Shown: one piece after another, positions 51,462-59,463 of the stretch
Numbering within the stretch: the first letter of the stretch is position 1
Layout: every line of letters begins with the position of its first letter
NCBI RefSeq assembly: GCF_004103735.1
Contig: NZ_CP035281.1
Span: 620,001 to 684,000, forward strand
DNA length: 64,000 bases
Direction of reading: 5' to 3'
Origin: Aminipila luticellarii
GTDB taxonomy: Bacteria > Bacillota > Clostridia > Peptostreptococcales > Anaerovoracaceae
Position numbers and translations under genes: made by a program
Notes under the pieces: model-generated
The model's database searches: none
Seen by the model: the letters and a program-made list of their open reading frames with translations, nothing else
Told to the model about the DNA's origin: nothing

Positions 51462-53402
51462 TCAATCTTTTTTATAAAAATCTGTTTCGTAGCCGTCGGC
51501 ACGGAGCAACAGTCCCTTCGCCCAGGGCGGGGTTCTGCCCATCTGGTCACAGACTGCTTGCAGAGACATCCTGCGATCCGCCTCGATGACAACTTCATCG
51601 TGGATATGCATCACAATGGAACAGCAGCGGAGGGTGTTCATTGCATAGCAAAGAATGTCACGGGCGGTTGCCTGGACAATGTTCTCCACGAACTTGGGAC
51701 CGTAACTGTCGAGCCGCTCCCATTTCTTTGTGCCGCCGACGCCTTCGTAGGTGATACAATCGCCACCGAACTTATTAGTGCCGACCTTGGGTTTTACATA
51801 GGAAAGCTGTCTGCCGGACGGAAGCGTGATAAAAAGCATCCCGCTCTTGCAGGAGAACTCAATGCCGTGGGTTTCGTTGGTGTGCTTGTAGCGGACAGCC
51901 TCCATTGCCGCACGGTCAACATCCCACCACAGCTTTGTGATATTGGGATTGGCCTGCCGCCACGCATCTACCAGAGGCGGCAGTTCTTCTTCGGTCAGCC
52001 CCATCTCCAAAGCACCCATGGCCTTCAGCGCACCGACTGATCCGCCGTAGCCGAGTGCCAGTTCCGCAATTTTGCCTTTCTGCCGGAGATGGCCGTTGAT
52101 TCCGTGCTTTTCCACGGGAACACCGAACATCTGGGATGCAGACGCACAGTAGATGTCCTTACCCTCTGCAAAGACCTTCTGCCGCCATTCTTCTCCGGCA
52201 AGCCATGCAATAACACGGGCTTCAATAGCCGAGAAGTCGGCAACAATGAATTTGCGGTCATCCTGGGGAACAAATGCGGTGCGTATCAGCTGGGACAGTG
52301 TATCCGGCACATCTTCGTAGAGCATTTCCAGAGCGTCGAAATCGCCGCAGCGGACAAGTCCACGGGCTTCTGCCAGATCCACCAAATGGTTCTGGGGCAG
52401 ATTCTGCATCTGAATGATGCGACCTGCCCATCGACCTGTGCGGTTGGCACCATAGAACTGGAACATCCCTCTGGCACGACCATCCGCACAGACAGCAGTC
52501 TCCATTGCCTGGTACTTCTTCACCGAGGACTTGGCAAGCTGCTGACGGAGTGTCAGAACTTTCTGTAATTTCGGCGGCGCAGTCTTTAGCATTTCAGCCA
52601 CAGCCTTTTTGCCGAGGGCGTCAGTCTCCATGCCGTTGTCCGAAAGCCACTGCTTCATTTGCTGCACAGAATTGGGGTTCTCCAGAGCCGTCAGTTCCTT
52701 CATTGCCTGGGTCAGTTCGGAGCGGGATCTGCCATCCATCTGAATAGCCTGCCGCACCAGTTCCATATCCAGGGCAACACCACGGTCGTTGATTTCCTGG
52801 TCGATGTGGTATTCATCCCATACACTGTCCGGTACGGGATATTTGGCAAGCCGAGCCTGGATGGAAATCTCGGTTTCTACATCTCGGATGTTATATTTTT
52901 TGAAAGCCAACCACTTGTCTGGGGCATGAGCCGGAAGGTTACGGGTGCGCTGGCCGTTGGACTTGGTAGGCGCACAAGGCTGACAGAAATATTTGATGAG
53001 GTCTTTGCCTTCGGTCAATTTTTGCTTTTCAAGTCCAAGCACCGAACCGACACCTTCCAGAGAAAGCGGCAGTCCCATTGTTGCTGCCCACACCATAGAA
53101 CACTTCCAGGAGTCTGGCGCAAGGTAATCTCCAGAGGGGTATCCCAAATGCCGGGACAGACAGATGCGTTCAAAGTTAGCATTGAAGGCCCACTTGGTTA
53201 CGGAATCGTCCTCCAAAGCGGCAACTATGTCGGTGGGGATCTGTTCTCCGCAGGCAAGGTCGACCAGTTGCACGGGACCGCCGTCCGTGCTGTAGGAAAA
53301 CAGCAGTATTTCAAAATATGAGGACTCTACATAGCGGTACACGCCAGTTTTTGCAAGGGGCTGATCGCTGTAGGTCTCGATATCGATTGAGAGAGTTTTC
53401 AT
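51462..53402 (-). CDS. Family A DNA polymerase of the prophage
   Basis: 646 aa. Residues 1-190 contain a DnaQ-like 3'-5' exonuclease (LSIDIETYSD with the DxE metal site; WAFNANFERICL). The polymerase domain includes motif A VADFSAIEARVIAWLAG, motif B RQKGKIAELALGYGGSVGALKAMG, and motif C MHIHDEVVIEAD. It replicates phage DNA. It lies downstream of the DUF2815 and DUF2800 genes, a common phage cluster. Confidence 0.95.
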   Translation of the reverse strand: MKTLSIDIETYSDQPLAKTGVYRYVESSYFEILLFSYSTDGGPVQLVDLACGEQIPTDIVAALEDDSVTKWAFNANFERICLSRHLGYPSGDYLAPDSWKCSMVWAATMGLPLSLEGVGSVLGLEKQKLTEGKDLIKYFCQPCAPTKSNGQRTRNLPAHAPDKWLAFKKYNIRDVETEISIQARLAKYPVPDSVWDEYHIDQEINDRGVALDMELVRQAIQMDGRSRSELTQAMKELTALENPNSVQQMKQWLSDNGMETDALGKKAVAEMLKTAPPKLQKVLTLRQQLAKSSVKKYQAMETAVCADGRARGMFQFYGANRTGRWAGRIIQMQNLPQNHLVDLAEARGLVRCGDFDALEMLYEDVPDTLSQLIRTAFVPQDDRKFIVADFSAIEARVIAWLAGEEWRQKVFAEGKDIYCASASQMFGVPVEKHGINGHLRQKGKIAELALGYGGSVGALKAMGALEMGLTEEELPPLVDAWRQANPNITKLWWDVDRAAMEAVRYKHTNETHGIEFSCKSGMLFITLPSGRQLSYVKPKVGTNKFGGDCITYEGVGGTKKWERLDSYGPKFVENIVQATARDILCYAMNTLRCCSIVMHIHDEVVIEADRRMSLQAVCDQMGRTPPWAKGLLLRADGYETDFYKKD

Positions 53403-53465
53403 ATTATTGTCCTTTCAACGGGAATAAGGGCGGCAGAGACTGATCCCCGCCGCCCCGTTGGTGCG

Positions 53466-53636
53466 TTAGTCCACCTTTGTGGCGGATTCCTTGATTTTCT
53501 TGGCTTCCTTGCGTTTACGGATCTTGTCCTTCACCCAACTCACCGCAGACGCGATGAGGAAGATGAGTTCAGCGATAAACACGCCGGTCATGGCTCCGAA
53601 GCAGGTGTAAAGCATCAGTTCCTGAAATTCAGTCAT
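53466..53636 (-). CDS. Small membrane protein, 56 aa
   Basis: MTEFQELMLYTCFGAMTGVFIAELIFLIASAVSWV is one or two membrane helices, then a lysine-rich tail (KDKIRKRKEAKKIKESATK). Start at 53636, GGAGGTGCGACC upstream. Function unknown; it lies between polymerase and DUF2815. Confidence 0.75.
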   Translation of the reverse strand: MTEFQELMLYTCFGAMTGVFIAELIFLIASAVSWVKDKIRKRKEAKKIKESATKVD

Positions 53637-53649
53637 GGTCGCACCTCCA

Positions 53650-54225
53650 TTAAGCCAGGAAATCGTCATCCGCATCGGTTGCGAAGTCGGACTCGGCGCT
53701 TGCCTTACCACCCAGAGGTTCACCGGCACGGATGAGCTGCAGGTTGTTCAGACCGCAGGCGATACCCTTGTTGCCGTTGGAGTTGAAGGCATACAGATTG
53801 ATGCTTGCACGGCCGTACACGCCGGAGTAAACCTCGGAGCGGGTCAGCACAGGATTGCGGTCAGCATCCACAATGCCGGGTGCGGTAGCGGAGTTGGCAT
53901 TGATGAAGTAAGCGTTGGCGTAGGCAGGATCATCGGGTCTCTCGATATCGCCGTCGCGCAGAGGGGTCTTGATGGCAGCCAGAGGGGGTACGCTCTTGCT
54001 GTTGCCCTTCAACTTGGACTGACCCTCCTGGTAGGCAGCTTCGATTGCCGCCTTGATCTTTGCGACAGTCTTGGTGTCGGACTTGGGAATGATGAGGCTA
54101 ACACTGTACTTGGGGGTGCCGCCGTTAATGGACTTGGGTTCCCAGACATTGGCATAAGACCAACGGGTGTCGGGACCAGTGATGACCTTCATAGGGTTGT
54201 TGACTCTGTTTGCGTTGTTAGACAT
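53650..54225 (-). CDS. DUF2815 protein (SSB-like)
   Basis: 191 aa. TRWSYANVWEPKSINGGTPKYSVSLIIPKSDTKTV is the DUF2815 signature, an OB-fold-like phage family thought to act in single-strand binding or recombination. An acidic tail (DFATDADDDFLA) resembles that of SSB proteins. It overlaps no neighbour but is 2 nt from the DUF2800 gene. Confidence 0.9.
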   Translation of the reverse strand: MSNNANRVNNPMKVITGPDTRWSYANVWEPKSINGGTPKYSVSLIIPKSDTKTVAKIKAAIEAAYQEGQSKLKGNSKSVPPLAAIKTPLRDGDIERPDDPAYANAYFINANSATAPGIVDADRNPVLTRSEVYSGVYGRASINLYAFNSNGNKGIACGLNNLQLIRAGEPLGGKASAESDFATDADDDFLA

Positions 54226-54226
54226 A

Positions 54227-55354
54227 TTAAAATTCCTCCATAAAATCATTTTTGGCTGTGTTCATTGCCGGACGTTTGTCGCTCTCCGGCACGAGCGTCG
54301 GTTTGCCTTGCGGCTTTTCAATGTAGGGAGCGAGAAGTTCCTCAAAGCGGGATTTGCCGAGCATCTTCTGCATGGCAGTGACGCCGAGGACTTTGCGCTC
54401 ATAGGGGTCGAAGCCCGCACTCTCCACGGTGGCGGCAACAACGGCTTCACTGGTGTACTTGCGATTGGAACGACCTTCGACCAGTTTCCACCCAGTCCAT
54501 TCCTTTCCGCTGATAGCCTGCTGAAGGGCATATTCCTTCACATCGGATGCCCACGCAGTCAGCGCATCAACCTTGCCGAGGATGTCTGCGATTTCCTCAT
54601 CATCAAGGAGTGCAGGGGGCTGGAAATCGTACCGAGCCAGTTCCAGGTTGGCGGCAGCGCGCTCTCTGCATTCGGCCTTTGCCTTACAGAACCGACACCA
54701 CTCACCGCAGTGGAAATCGCCCTGACCTTCATAGGCCAGTTTCGCTTTCTGGGTCAGATCGGTATCTGCCCATTCGAGCAGATCGGCCTTTTCCATCTCG
54801 TACACGCTGACATTGGCCTTCCGGGGTTGGAAGATGGTCATGCGGACAGTATCGATGTCGTAGATGTCATCGAAGATTTCCAGGGCACCCAGGGCGTACA
54901 GCATCATCTGGGGATTTGCCACGGACGAAACCTCAACGCCTTTCCCGTGCTTGTAATCGCAGATGTTCATCACACCGTCAGCGATAACGATGCAGTCGGC
55001 AGTTCCGAATCCGTCCTGAACCCAATGGGAGAAGTTCACTCGTTGTTCAATCATGACCACAGGGTCGGTGCAGGTCTGTTTTGCGGTTCCCAGAAGTTCC
55101 ACCACATAAGCGGCATATCCGGCAGCGCATTCCTCCATCTCCTCGTTGTACCAGGAGAGGTTTTCGATGGGGTCTTCTGTGGGCATCCCCAGAGCCTGCT
55201 TCAAACGGAACTCGCAAAGGGTGTGGGCATCGGTGCCCTCGGCAGCATAGTCACTGCCTTTATCCTCGTAGTTCTCGCATAGCCGAGCTGAGGGCGGACA
55301 GTTGAGCCACCGTTCGGAAGAGGATGCTGACAGAACAGCGTGTTTATTTGCCAT
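54227..55354 (-). CDS. DUF2800 protein (Cas4/RecB-like nuclease)
   Basis: 375 aa. Begins with HAVLSASSSERWLNCPPSARLCE, then GTDAHTLCEF; the nuclease core is GFGTADCIVIADGVMNICDYKHGKGVEV (PD-(D/E)xK with D and D-x-K). A cysteine cluster GEWCRFCKAKAECRERA may hold an iron-sulfur site as in Cas4/AddB. Standard partner of DUF2815 and polymerase in phages. Overlaps the upstream gene by 11 nt. Confidence 0.93.
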   Translation of the reverse strand: MANKHAVLSASSSERWLNCPPSARLCENYEDKGSDYAAEGTDAHTLCEFRLKQALGMPTEDPIENLSWYNEEMEECAAGYAAYVVELLGTAKQTCTDPVVMIEQRVNFSHWVQDGFGTADCIVIADGVMNICDYKHGKGVEVSSVANPQMMLYALGALEIFDDIYDIDTVRMTIFQPRKANVSVYEMEKADLLEWADTDLTQKAKLAYEGQGDFHCGEWCRFCKAKAECRERAAANLELARYDFQPPALLDDEEIADILGKVDALTAWASDVKEYALQQAISGKEWTGWKLVEGRSNRKYTSEAVVAATVESAGFDPYERKVLGVTAMQKMLGKSRFEELLAPYIEKPQGKPTLVPESDKRPAMNTAKNDFMEEF

Positions 55355-55655
55355 CGGTCAGCACCTCCGCATCGGCAAGCAGTGCCTTGTAGTGGGCGGG
55401 GTTGATCTGGGACAGCTTTGCTGCACCGTATTTCTGGAGCAGAGAGCGGATCTCTGCGGTATGACCCTGGCGGGACTTATCTGCAAGAACCGCTCTGACC
55501 TGTTCCAATGTCAGTGCGGGTTCGACGGGAGCAGCCGCTTCTACATCACCTACGCCACTGAACATCTCTGCAAGCCAGTTGGCGGCATCGTTAATAGCGG
55601 CAGCAGCAGTGCGCAGCTCTTCGACGGTCGCAGCCATATCGCTCATTTTGCTCAT
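55344..55655 (-). CDS. Conserved helical phage protein, 103 aa
   Basis: Helical protein with MAATVEELRTAAAAINDAANWLAEMFSG, an Ala/Pro/Glu linker, then LTLEQVRAVLADKSRQGHTAEIRSLLQKYGAAKLSQI. The second half is a common phage module sometimes mislabelled as an rRNA-biogenesis protein. Probably binds DNA or the replication complex, which is only a guess. GGAAGGAGGAAAACAGG supports the start. Confidence 0.8.
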   Translation of the reverse strand: MSKMSDMAATVEELRTAAAAINDAANWLAEMFSGVGDVEAAAPVEPALTLEQVRAVLADKSRQGHTAEIRSLLQKYGAAKLSQINPAHYKALLADAEVLTDGK

Positions 55656-55797
55656 CCTGTTTTCCTCCTTCCGTAGATTGACTTTGAATCAGCGCCAGCT
55701 TCATAGCCAGTCGCCTGGACACCACGCTGATGGCCGTGAGAACATCGATAAGTTCCTGGTCGGTGCCGGTGCCTCGTTTCTTCTGGGCTTCGTACAT
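55591..55797 (-). CDS. Small phage protein, 68 aa
   Basis: Start at 55797 has AAGGAGGTGAACAGG. MYEAQKKRGTGTDQELIDVLTAISVVSRRLAMKLALI is helical; the last 25 residues overlap the next gene and are rich in Arg and Cys. Unknown function. Follows leader motif copy C and starts the main early operon. Confidence 0.75.
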   Translation of the reverse strand: MYEAQKKRGTGTDQELIDVLTAISVVSRRLAMKLALIQSQSTEGGKQDEQNERYGCDRRRAAHCCCRY

Positions 55798-55842
55798 CCT
55801 GTTCACCTCCTTGGAAGGAGCGGTGTCGTTTTTGCTCTTTCC

Positions 55843-55876
55843 ACTACCCACTGGAGGTGAGGTAAGCGTTTGAACA
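55843..55876 (-). repeat. Leader motif copy C (anti-SD-like)
   Basis: On the minus strand TGTTCAAA, 7 nt, CTCACCTCCAGTGGGTAGT. Its TCACCTCC is fully complementary to the GGAGGTGA ribosome site of the 68-aa gene about 40 nt downstream. Confidence 0.85.
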
Positions 55877-55896
55877 GAGAAACCCAGAAAATTTTT

Positions 55897-55932
55897 CAAA
55901 AAAATCTCCAGTCACCAAAATGATGACTGGAG
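55897..55932 (-). terminator. Terminator after the sigma-like gene
   Basis: On the minus strand CTCCAGTCA and TGACTGGAG pair perfectly with a 9-nt loop and are followed by ATTTTTTT. It lies 8 nt past the stop of the sigma-like gene and before motif C. Confidence 0.93.
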
Positions 55933-55939
55933 CAGGTGT

Positions 55940-56467
55940 TTAGATGTAATCTCCGAGCAGAACACGCAGTCTGTCAAAGGCTTTCTGTTTTCTGTAATTC
56001 ACAGCACTCTGGTTGTTATAGCCCATGATGGAAGCAATATCCCTCTCGGATTTACCTTCCATAATCAGTTCGCAGATACGGCGACCTTCGGGGTCGAGTT
56101 CCTGCAATTTCTGGTAAAGGGCGCAAAGCAGTTCACGATCTTCCATGATGGACTGTGCGTTGGGGGTATCGTCCTGCAAGTCATCCGCCCAACTCTTCTG
56201 GTTACCTTCGCTGTCCTCAACAGTGTAATCCAGAGAGAGGTTATCTCCGGCGGCTCGGAATTCACAGGCAAGGCAGTCGCCGTCACACATCCAGGTCTTG
56301 GACTTGGGACACATACACTGACCGTGTGCCTGGGCGCGTTTGCGGGTAGCCCAAATATCACGGTAATATGCGTAATACTGCTCTTCGGTCACTTCTACCC
56401 AGGTCTTGAGGCGGTGGATGTAAACTTTGTACTCACGGGTTGACTTCTGATTTTCATTGCTTTTCAT
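55940..56467 (-). CDS. Sigma-70-like early regulator with cysteine cluster, 175 aa
   Basis: N-terminal half has a cluster CMCPKSKTWMCDGDCLACEF that may bind zinc. The C-terminal half ends with a region-4-like HTH (LQELDPEGRRICELIMEGKSERDIASIMGYNNQSAVNYRKQKAFDRLRVLL). It probably regulates early transcription of the prophage. Start at 56467; its ribosome site AAAGGA lies in the 3' arm of a strong hairpin, so translation may be controlled. It is the rightmost minus-strand gene and forms a one-gene unit ended by a terminator. Confidence 0.85.
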   Translation of the reverse strand: MKSNENQKSTREYKVYIHRLKTWVEVTEEQYYAYYRDIWATRKRAQAHGQCMCPKSKTWMCDGDCLACEFRAAGDNLSLDYTVEDSEGNQKSWADDLQDDTPNAQSIMEDRELLCALYQKLQELDPEGRRICELIMEGKSERDIASIMGYNNQSAVNYRKQKAFDRLRVLLGDYI

Positions 56468-56472
56468 AGGTT

Positions 56473-56507
56473 GTCCTTTCCGCCTGGTCAGCGGAGGGCG
56501 GAAGGAC
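56473..56507 (-). promoter_or_regulatory. Hairpin covering the ribosome site of the sigma-like gene
   Basis: On the minus strand GTCCTTCCGCC pairs with GGCGGAAAGGAC (11 bp, one bulge). The 3' arm contains the AAAGGA ribosome binding site, 5 nt before the ATG, so the site is hidden when the stem forms. Confidence 0.75.
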
Positions 56508-56513
56508 ACAAAA

Positions 56514-56539
56514 GGTCTGTGCAATTCGATACACAGACC
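56514..56539 (-). promoter_or_regulatory. Leader hairpin upstream of the sigma-like gene
   Basis: On the minus strand GGTCTGTG and CACAGACC form an 8-bp stem with a 10-nt loop, followed by TTTTG. It might be an attenuator in front of the translation-control hairpin. Another stem CCCACC/GGTGGG lies at 56588-56607. Confidence 0.55.
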
Positions 56540-56728
56540 CTTGAAGCCTAATATGGGCGCAACAAGAACAGGGTACCGATATTGCAACCCACCCGCGATG
56601 CGGTGGGAAGACAATATTTGTATCCTCGGCCCTTATTGCAAATCAGGCTTTGAATAATTAAATTGTTCAGCCTACGGGGGTTCCGCCTGACTGTGCTTTA
56701 ATTATAGAAGAAAGGACGTCATTTGACC

Positions 56729-56745
56729 CGGACACGGCGTGTCCG
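56729..56745. promoter_or_regulatory. Operator-like palindrome 1
   Basis: CGGACAC-GGC-GTGTCCG: perfect arms around 3 nt. Same ACAY-N3-RTGT core as the palindromes at 56851 and 57044. Confidence 0.65.
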
Positions 56746-56769
56746 CTGAATTCAGGGGTAAAAACGCAA

Positions 56770-56811
56770 AAAGACCTCTCCAGACGAGCGCTATGGCTCA
56801 TTGGAGAGGGC
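56770..56811 (-). terminator. Minus-strand intrinsic terminator in the regulatory region
   Basis: CCTCTCCA/TGGAGAGG stem with an inner GAGC/GCTC stem; on the minus strand it is followed by TCTTTTTGCGTTTTT. The rest of 56540-57032 contains no gene that I can support. Confidence 0.75.
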
Positions 56812-56850
56812 GCAAAGATGCTGCGGGGGTCAAACTCGCCTCGTTTTGCC

Positions 56851-56865
56851 GGACATGATATGTCC
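56851..56865. promoter_or_regulatory. Operator-like palindrome 2
   Basis: GGACAT-GAT-ATGTCC: perfect 6-nt arms around 3 nt, same geometry as palindrome 1. Confidence 0.65.
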
Positions 56866-56895
56866 ACCCAGAGAAAAAATATTTTTGAATTTTTT

Positions 56896-56916
56896 GCGAC
56901 ACACGGTTGTGTCCGC
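56896..56916. promoter_or_regulatory. Operator-like palindrome 3
   Basis: GCGACACA-CGGT-TGTGTCCGC: 6-nt perfect core arms GACACA/TGTGTC, 4-nt centre. A looser member of the palindrome set. Confidence 0.5.
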
Positions 56917-57032
56917 TTTATCGGACTATAAATCTGGTATGGTTTATAATGAACAGCTGCAAACGATACACTTGTTCACAGAAAAGTAACACGACTGTCG
57001 CAACATTTTATTCGCATACTCGCTCTATTGTA

Positions 57033-57061
57033 TTGATTTCTCGAACACAACGTGTTATAAT
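57033..57061 (+). promoter_or_regulatory. Promoter of the restriction-modification operon with built-in operator
   Basis: -35 TTGATT (57033-57038), 17-nt spacer, -10 TATAAT (57056-57061). The spacer contains the palindrome AACAC-AAC-GTGTT (57044-57056), which abuts the -10, so a bound repressor would block RNA polymerase. Confidence 0.82.
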
Positions 57062-57115
57062 ATATGATGTTATATTGTCTGCATTCGCAGATACACAAGA
57101 AAGGCGAGGTGTACT

Positions 57116-57316
57116 ATGGGTATTAACTATAAGCGGCTTTGGAAACTCCTTATTGATAAAGACATGACAAAAACTGAATTGAGGAAGCAGACCGAAATAG
57201 CTTCGAGTACCCTATCGAAGATGAGTAGAAATGAGTATGTTTCTTTAGAAGTCCTTGTTCGCATCTGCTGTGCTTTGAATTGCGAATTAAGTGACATTGC
57301 TGAAATAGAAAAATAA
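57116..57316 (+). CDS. Small XRE-type HTH regulator of the restriction-modification operon
   Basis: 66 aa, essentially one Cro/CI HTH domain (HTH_26 type): MTKTELRKQTEIASSTLSKMSRNEYVSLEVLVRICCALNCELSDIAEI. This is the size and place of controller (C) proteins that time methylase and nuclease expression. GGCGAGGTG lies before the ATG. The operator-bearing promoter is 55 nt upstream and the first methyltransferase starts 20 nt after its stop, so self-regulation is likely. Confidence 0.85.
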   Translation: MGINYKRLWKLLIDKDMTKTELRKQTEIASSTLSKMSRNEYVSLEVLVRICCALNCELSDIAEIEK

Positions 57317-57335
57317 CGAAAAGGTGTTTACAGAT

Positions 57336-58400
57336 ATGGAAGAAAAAAAGATTGTGTCTGTCAGTCTCTTTTCTGGAGCTGGTGGATTAGATGTGGCCAG
57401 TTTTCTGGCAGGAGTCCCTGTGGTTTCAAGCACGGACTTCGATTCGGACTGCATAAAGACACTCAAAATGAATGAACTGTTTGAAAACTCTGAAGTAATC
57501 GAAGGAGATCTACATCAGATAGAAAGCAGTGTATTCTCTGATATTCTGAGAAAGAGGGATTACGATAAGTTTATTGTCATCGGTGGAGCCCCGTGTCAGC
57601 CTTTTTCTAAAGCGGGATATTGGGTGGGCAATAACACTCGTAAGGGAATTAACGACCCCCGTGCTACATTGGTGGACGAATACCTGCGTGTGGTTTGTGA
57701 CCTTCATCCAGATGGCTTTGTGTTTGAAAATGTAGAAAGTTTGCTTCATCCTACAAATCGCGTCATTGTTGACCGCTTCATTGAAATCATTACAGAGCAA
57801 GGGTATAAGTATAAAATCGTTCGTGCCAACGCCCTGGACTATGGTGTATCCCAAAAGAGAAAACGCCTATTTATCCTTGGTACCTTGGGTGAATTTCAAA
57901 GTGATGAGCCGCGAAAAACGCACTGTGCACCCGAAGAGTGCGAGCGAACTGGTTTGTTGCCCTATGTAAATGTCGGTGAAGTTATCGCCGGGTATGACGG
58001 TCCAGAATACTACGAACCCGAGGAAGAAACCAAAGGTGGCACCTATTATAGTGATCTCTGCGAAGTACCCCCCGGCATGAACTACAAAGCACTTACGGCT
58101 TGGTATGGCTATGAGAATCCCAAGTTTGTTGCGGATAAGCGTTTTTGGAGTTTCCTTTTAAAGCTGTCACCAGATATGCCTTCTTGGACGATTACTGCGC
58201 AGCCTGGTCCGTGGGTTGGCCCTTTCCATTGGGATAACCGAAGACTCAGAGTGCCAGAAATTGCAGCTATTCAGACATTCCCAAAGGGATATAAGTTCTA
58301 TGGAAGCAGAAGATCTGTACAGAAGCAGATCGGTAATGCTGTTCCTGCACTTATGGGTAAAGCGATGATTGAGTTTGTGAAAGAGAGTTTACAGAAATGA
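57336..58400 (+). CDS. DNA cytosine-C5 methyltransferase 1
   Basis: 354 aa. Motif I VSLFSGAGGLDVASF, IV IGGAPCQPFSKAGYW with catalytic Cys, VI FENVESLL, VIII VSQKRKRLFILG, X QIGNAVPALMGKAM. Between VIII and X a target recognition region of about 120 residues. Start at 57336 chosen for AAAAGGTG upstream and fit to motif I; frame begins at 57324. Its stop overlaps the next gene (ATGA). Two unlike C5 methylases in tandem usually protect the two strands of an asymmetric site, or two related sites. Confidence 0.95.
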   Translation: MEEKKIVSVSLFSGAGGLDVASFLAGVPVVSSTDFDSDCIKTLKMNELFENSEVIEGDLHQIESSVFSDILRKRDYDKFIVIGGAPCQPFSKAGYWVGNNTRKGINDPRATLVDEYLRVVCDLHPDGFVFENVESLLHPTNRVIVDRFIEIITEQGYKYKIVRANALDYGVSQKRKRLFILGTLGEFQSDEPRKTHCAPEECERTGLLPYVNVGEVIAGYDGPEYYEPEEETKGGTYYSDLCEVPPGMNYKALTAWYGYENPKFVADKRFWSFLLKLSPDMPSWTITAQPGPWVGPFHWDNRRLRVPEIAAIQTFPKGYKFYGSRRSVQKQIGNAVPALMGKAMIEFVKESLQK

Positions 58401-59461
58401 GTATAAAAGTTCTAAGCATTTTCTCCGGCGGTGGCGGAATAGACTGCGGTTTCAAAAAGGCAGGCTATGATATATGCTTCTCCACCGATTTTTGGCAGCC
58501 GGCTTGTGACACATTAGAAAAGAATAAAGTCGGTCGCTTAGTTAGATGTGCAGATATACGCCAAGTTGACTACGCCAAAGAATTGGCATCTATTGGCCTT
58601 TCTGTAGGTGATATTGATGTATTGGCTGGTGGGCCACCTTGTCCTGCGTATTCAAAATCACGTTTTTACCGCACCGATAAAAAGCGAGCCCTTGAGGACG
58701 AAAATTCCTTTACTTTGTATGAGTATTTCCGTGCTTTAGAGGAAATTAGACCGAAAGTGTTCTTCTTTGAAAATGTGTTTGGCTTTGTTTATAAGCCCCA
58801 CCAGGCGGCTTTTGATTTACTTAAGGAACGTGCGGATACTCTCGGCTATGATATTAGCTTCAAAGTTATCAATACTGCAAATTATGGTGTTCCGCAGATT
58901 AGAGAACGCTTTATTTGCATTGGCGTAAGACGCGATATCGGCAAACCTTTTGTTTTCCCCGAAGAGACACATTACAATCCCGAAAAACCGGGCGGCGATG
59001 CTGCTTTGGGAAAGAAACCGTGGGTCACCTGCGGTGATGCCATCGGAGACCTGGATTATGATCTTCCCGAAGATAAGGATATGCAGGCTGGTTCCAAACA
59101 CAAAGACCTGCTCAAACTGGTACCCCCCGGTGATAATTATCTGTATTTCACAGCGGAACGTGGCTATCCAGAGCCTATTTTCAAGTGGAGATCTCGCTAT
59201 TGGTCTTTCCTGCTGAAACTTTCCCCCGAAAAACCTTCTTGGACCATACAGGCGAGTTTCTCAAACAATATGGGACCGTTCCACTGGAAGAATCGCTTTC
59301 TGCGTATTAATGAAATCAAACGAATTCAGACCTTTGATGATGAGTACGAATTCTGTGGTGATTTTAAGGATCAGTGGCGCCAGATTGGTAACGCTGTTCC
59401 CCCAAGGTTGGTCGCACAGATTGCACAGGCTATAAGAGATCAGTATTTTAAGGAGGATTAA
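58397..59461 (+). CDS. DNA cytosine-C5 methyltransferase 2
   Basis: 354 aa. Motif I LSIFSGGGGIDCGFKKAGYD, IV AGGPPCPAYSKSRFYR with catalytic Cys, VI FFENVFGFVY, VIII VPQIRERFICIGVR, X QIGNAVPPRLVAQIA. The target region differs from that of methylase 1, although both share WSFLLKLSP...PSWTI...GPFHW before motif X, so they seem to be ancient duplicates. ATG overlaps the stop of methylase 1. Confidence 0.95.
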   Translation: MSIKVLSIFSGGGGIDCGFKKAGYDICFSTDFWQPACDTLEKNKVGRLVRCADIRQVDYAKELASIGLSVGDIDVLAGGPPCPAYSKSRFYRTDKKRALEDENSFTLYEYFRALEEIRPKVFFFENVFGFVYKPHQAAFDLLKERADTLGYDISFKVINTANYGVPQIRERFICIGVRRDIGKPFVFPEETHYNPEKPGGDAALGKKPWVTCGDAIGDLDYDLPEDKDMQAGSKHKDLLKLVPPGDNYLYFTAERGYPEPIFKWRSRYWSFLLKLSPEKPSWTIQASFSNNMGPFHWKNRFLRINEIKRIQTFDDEYEFCGDFKDQWRQIGNAVPPRLVAQIAQAIRDQYFKED

Positions 59462-59463
59462 AT

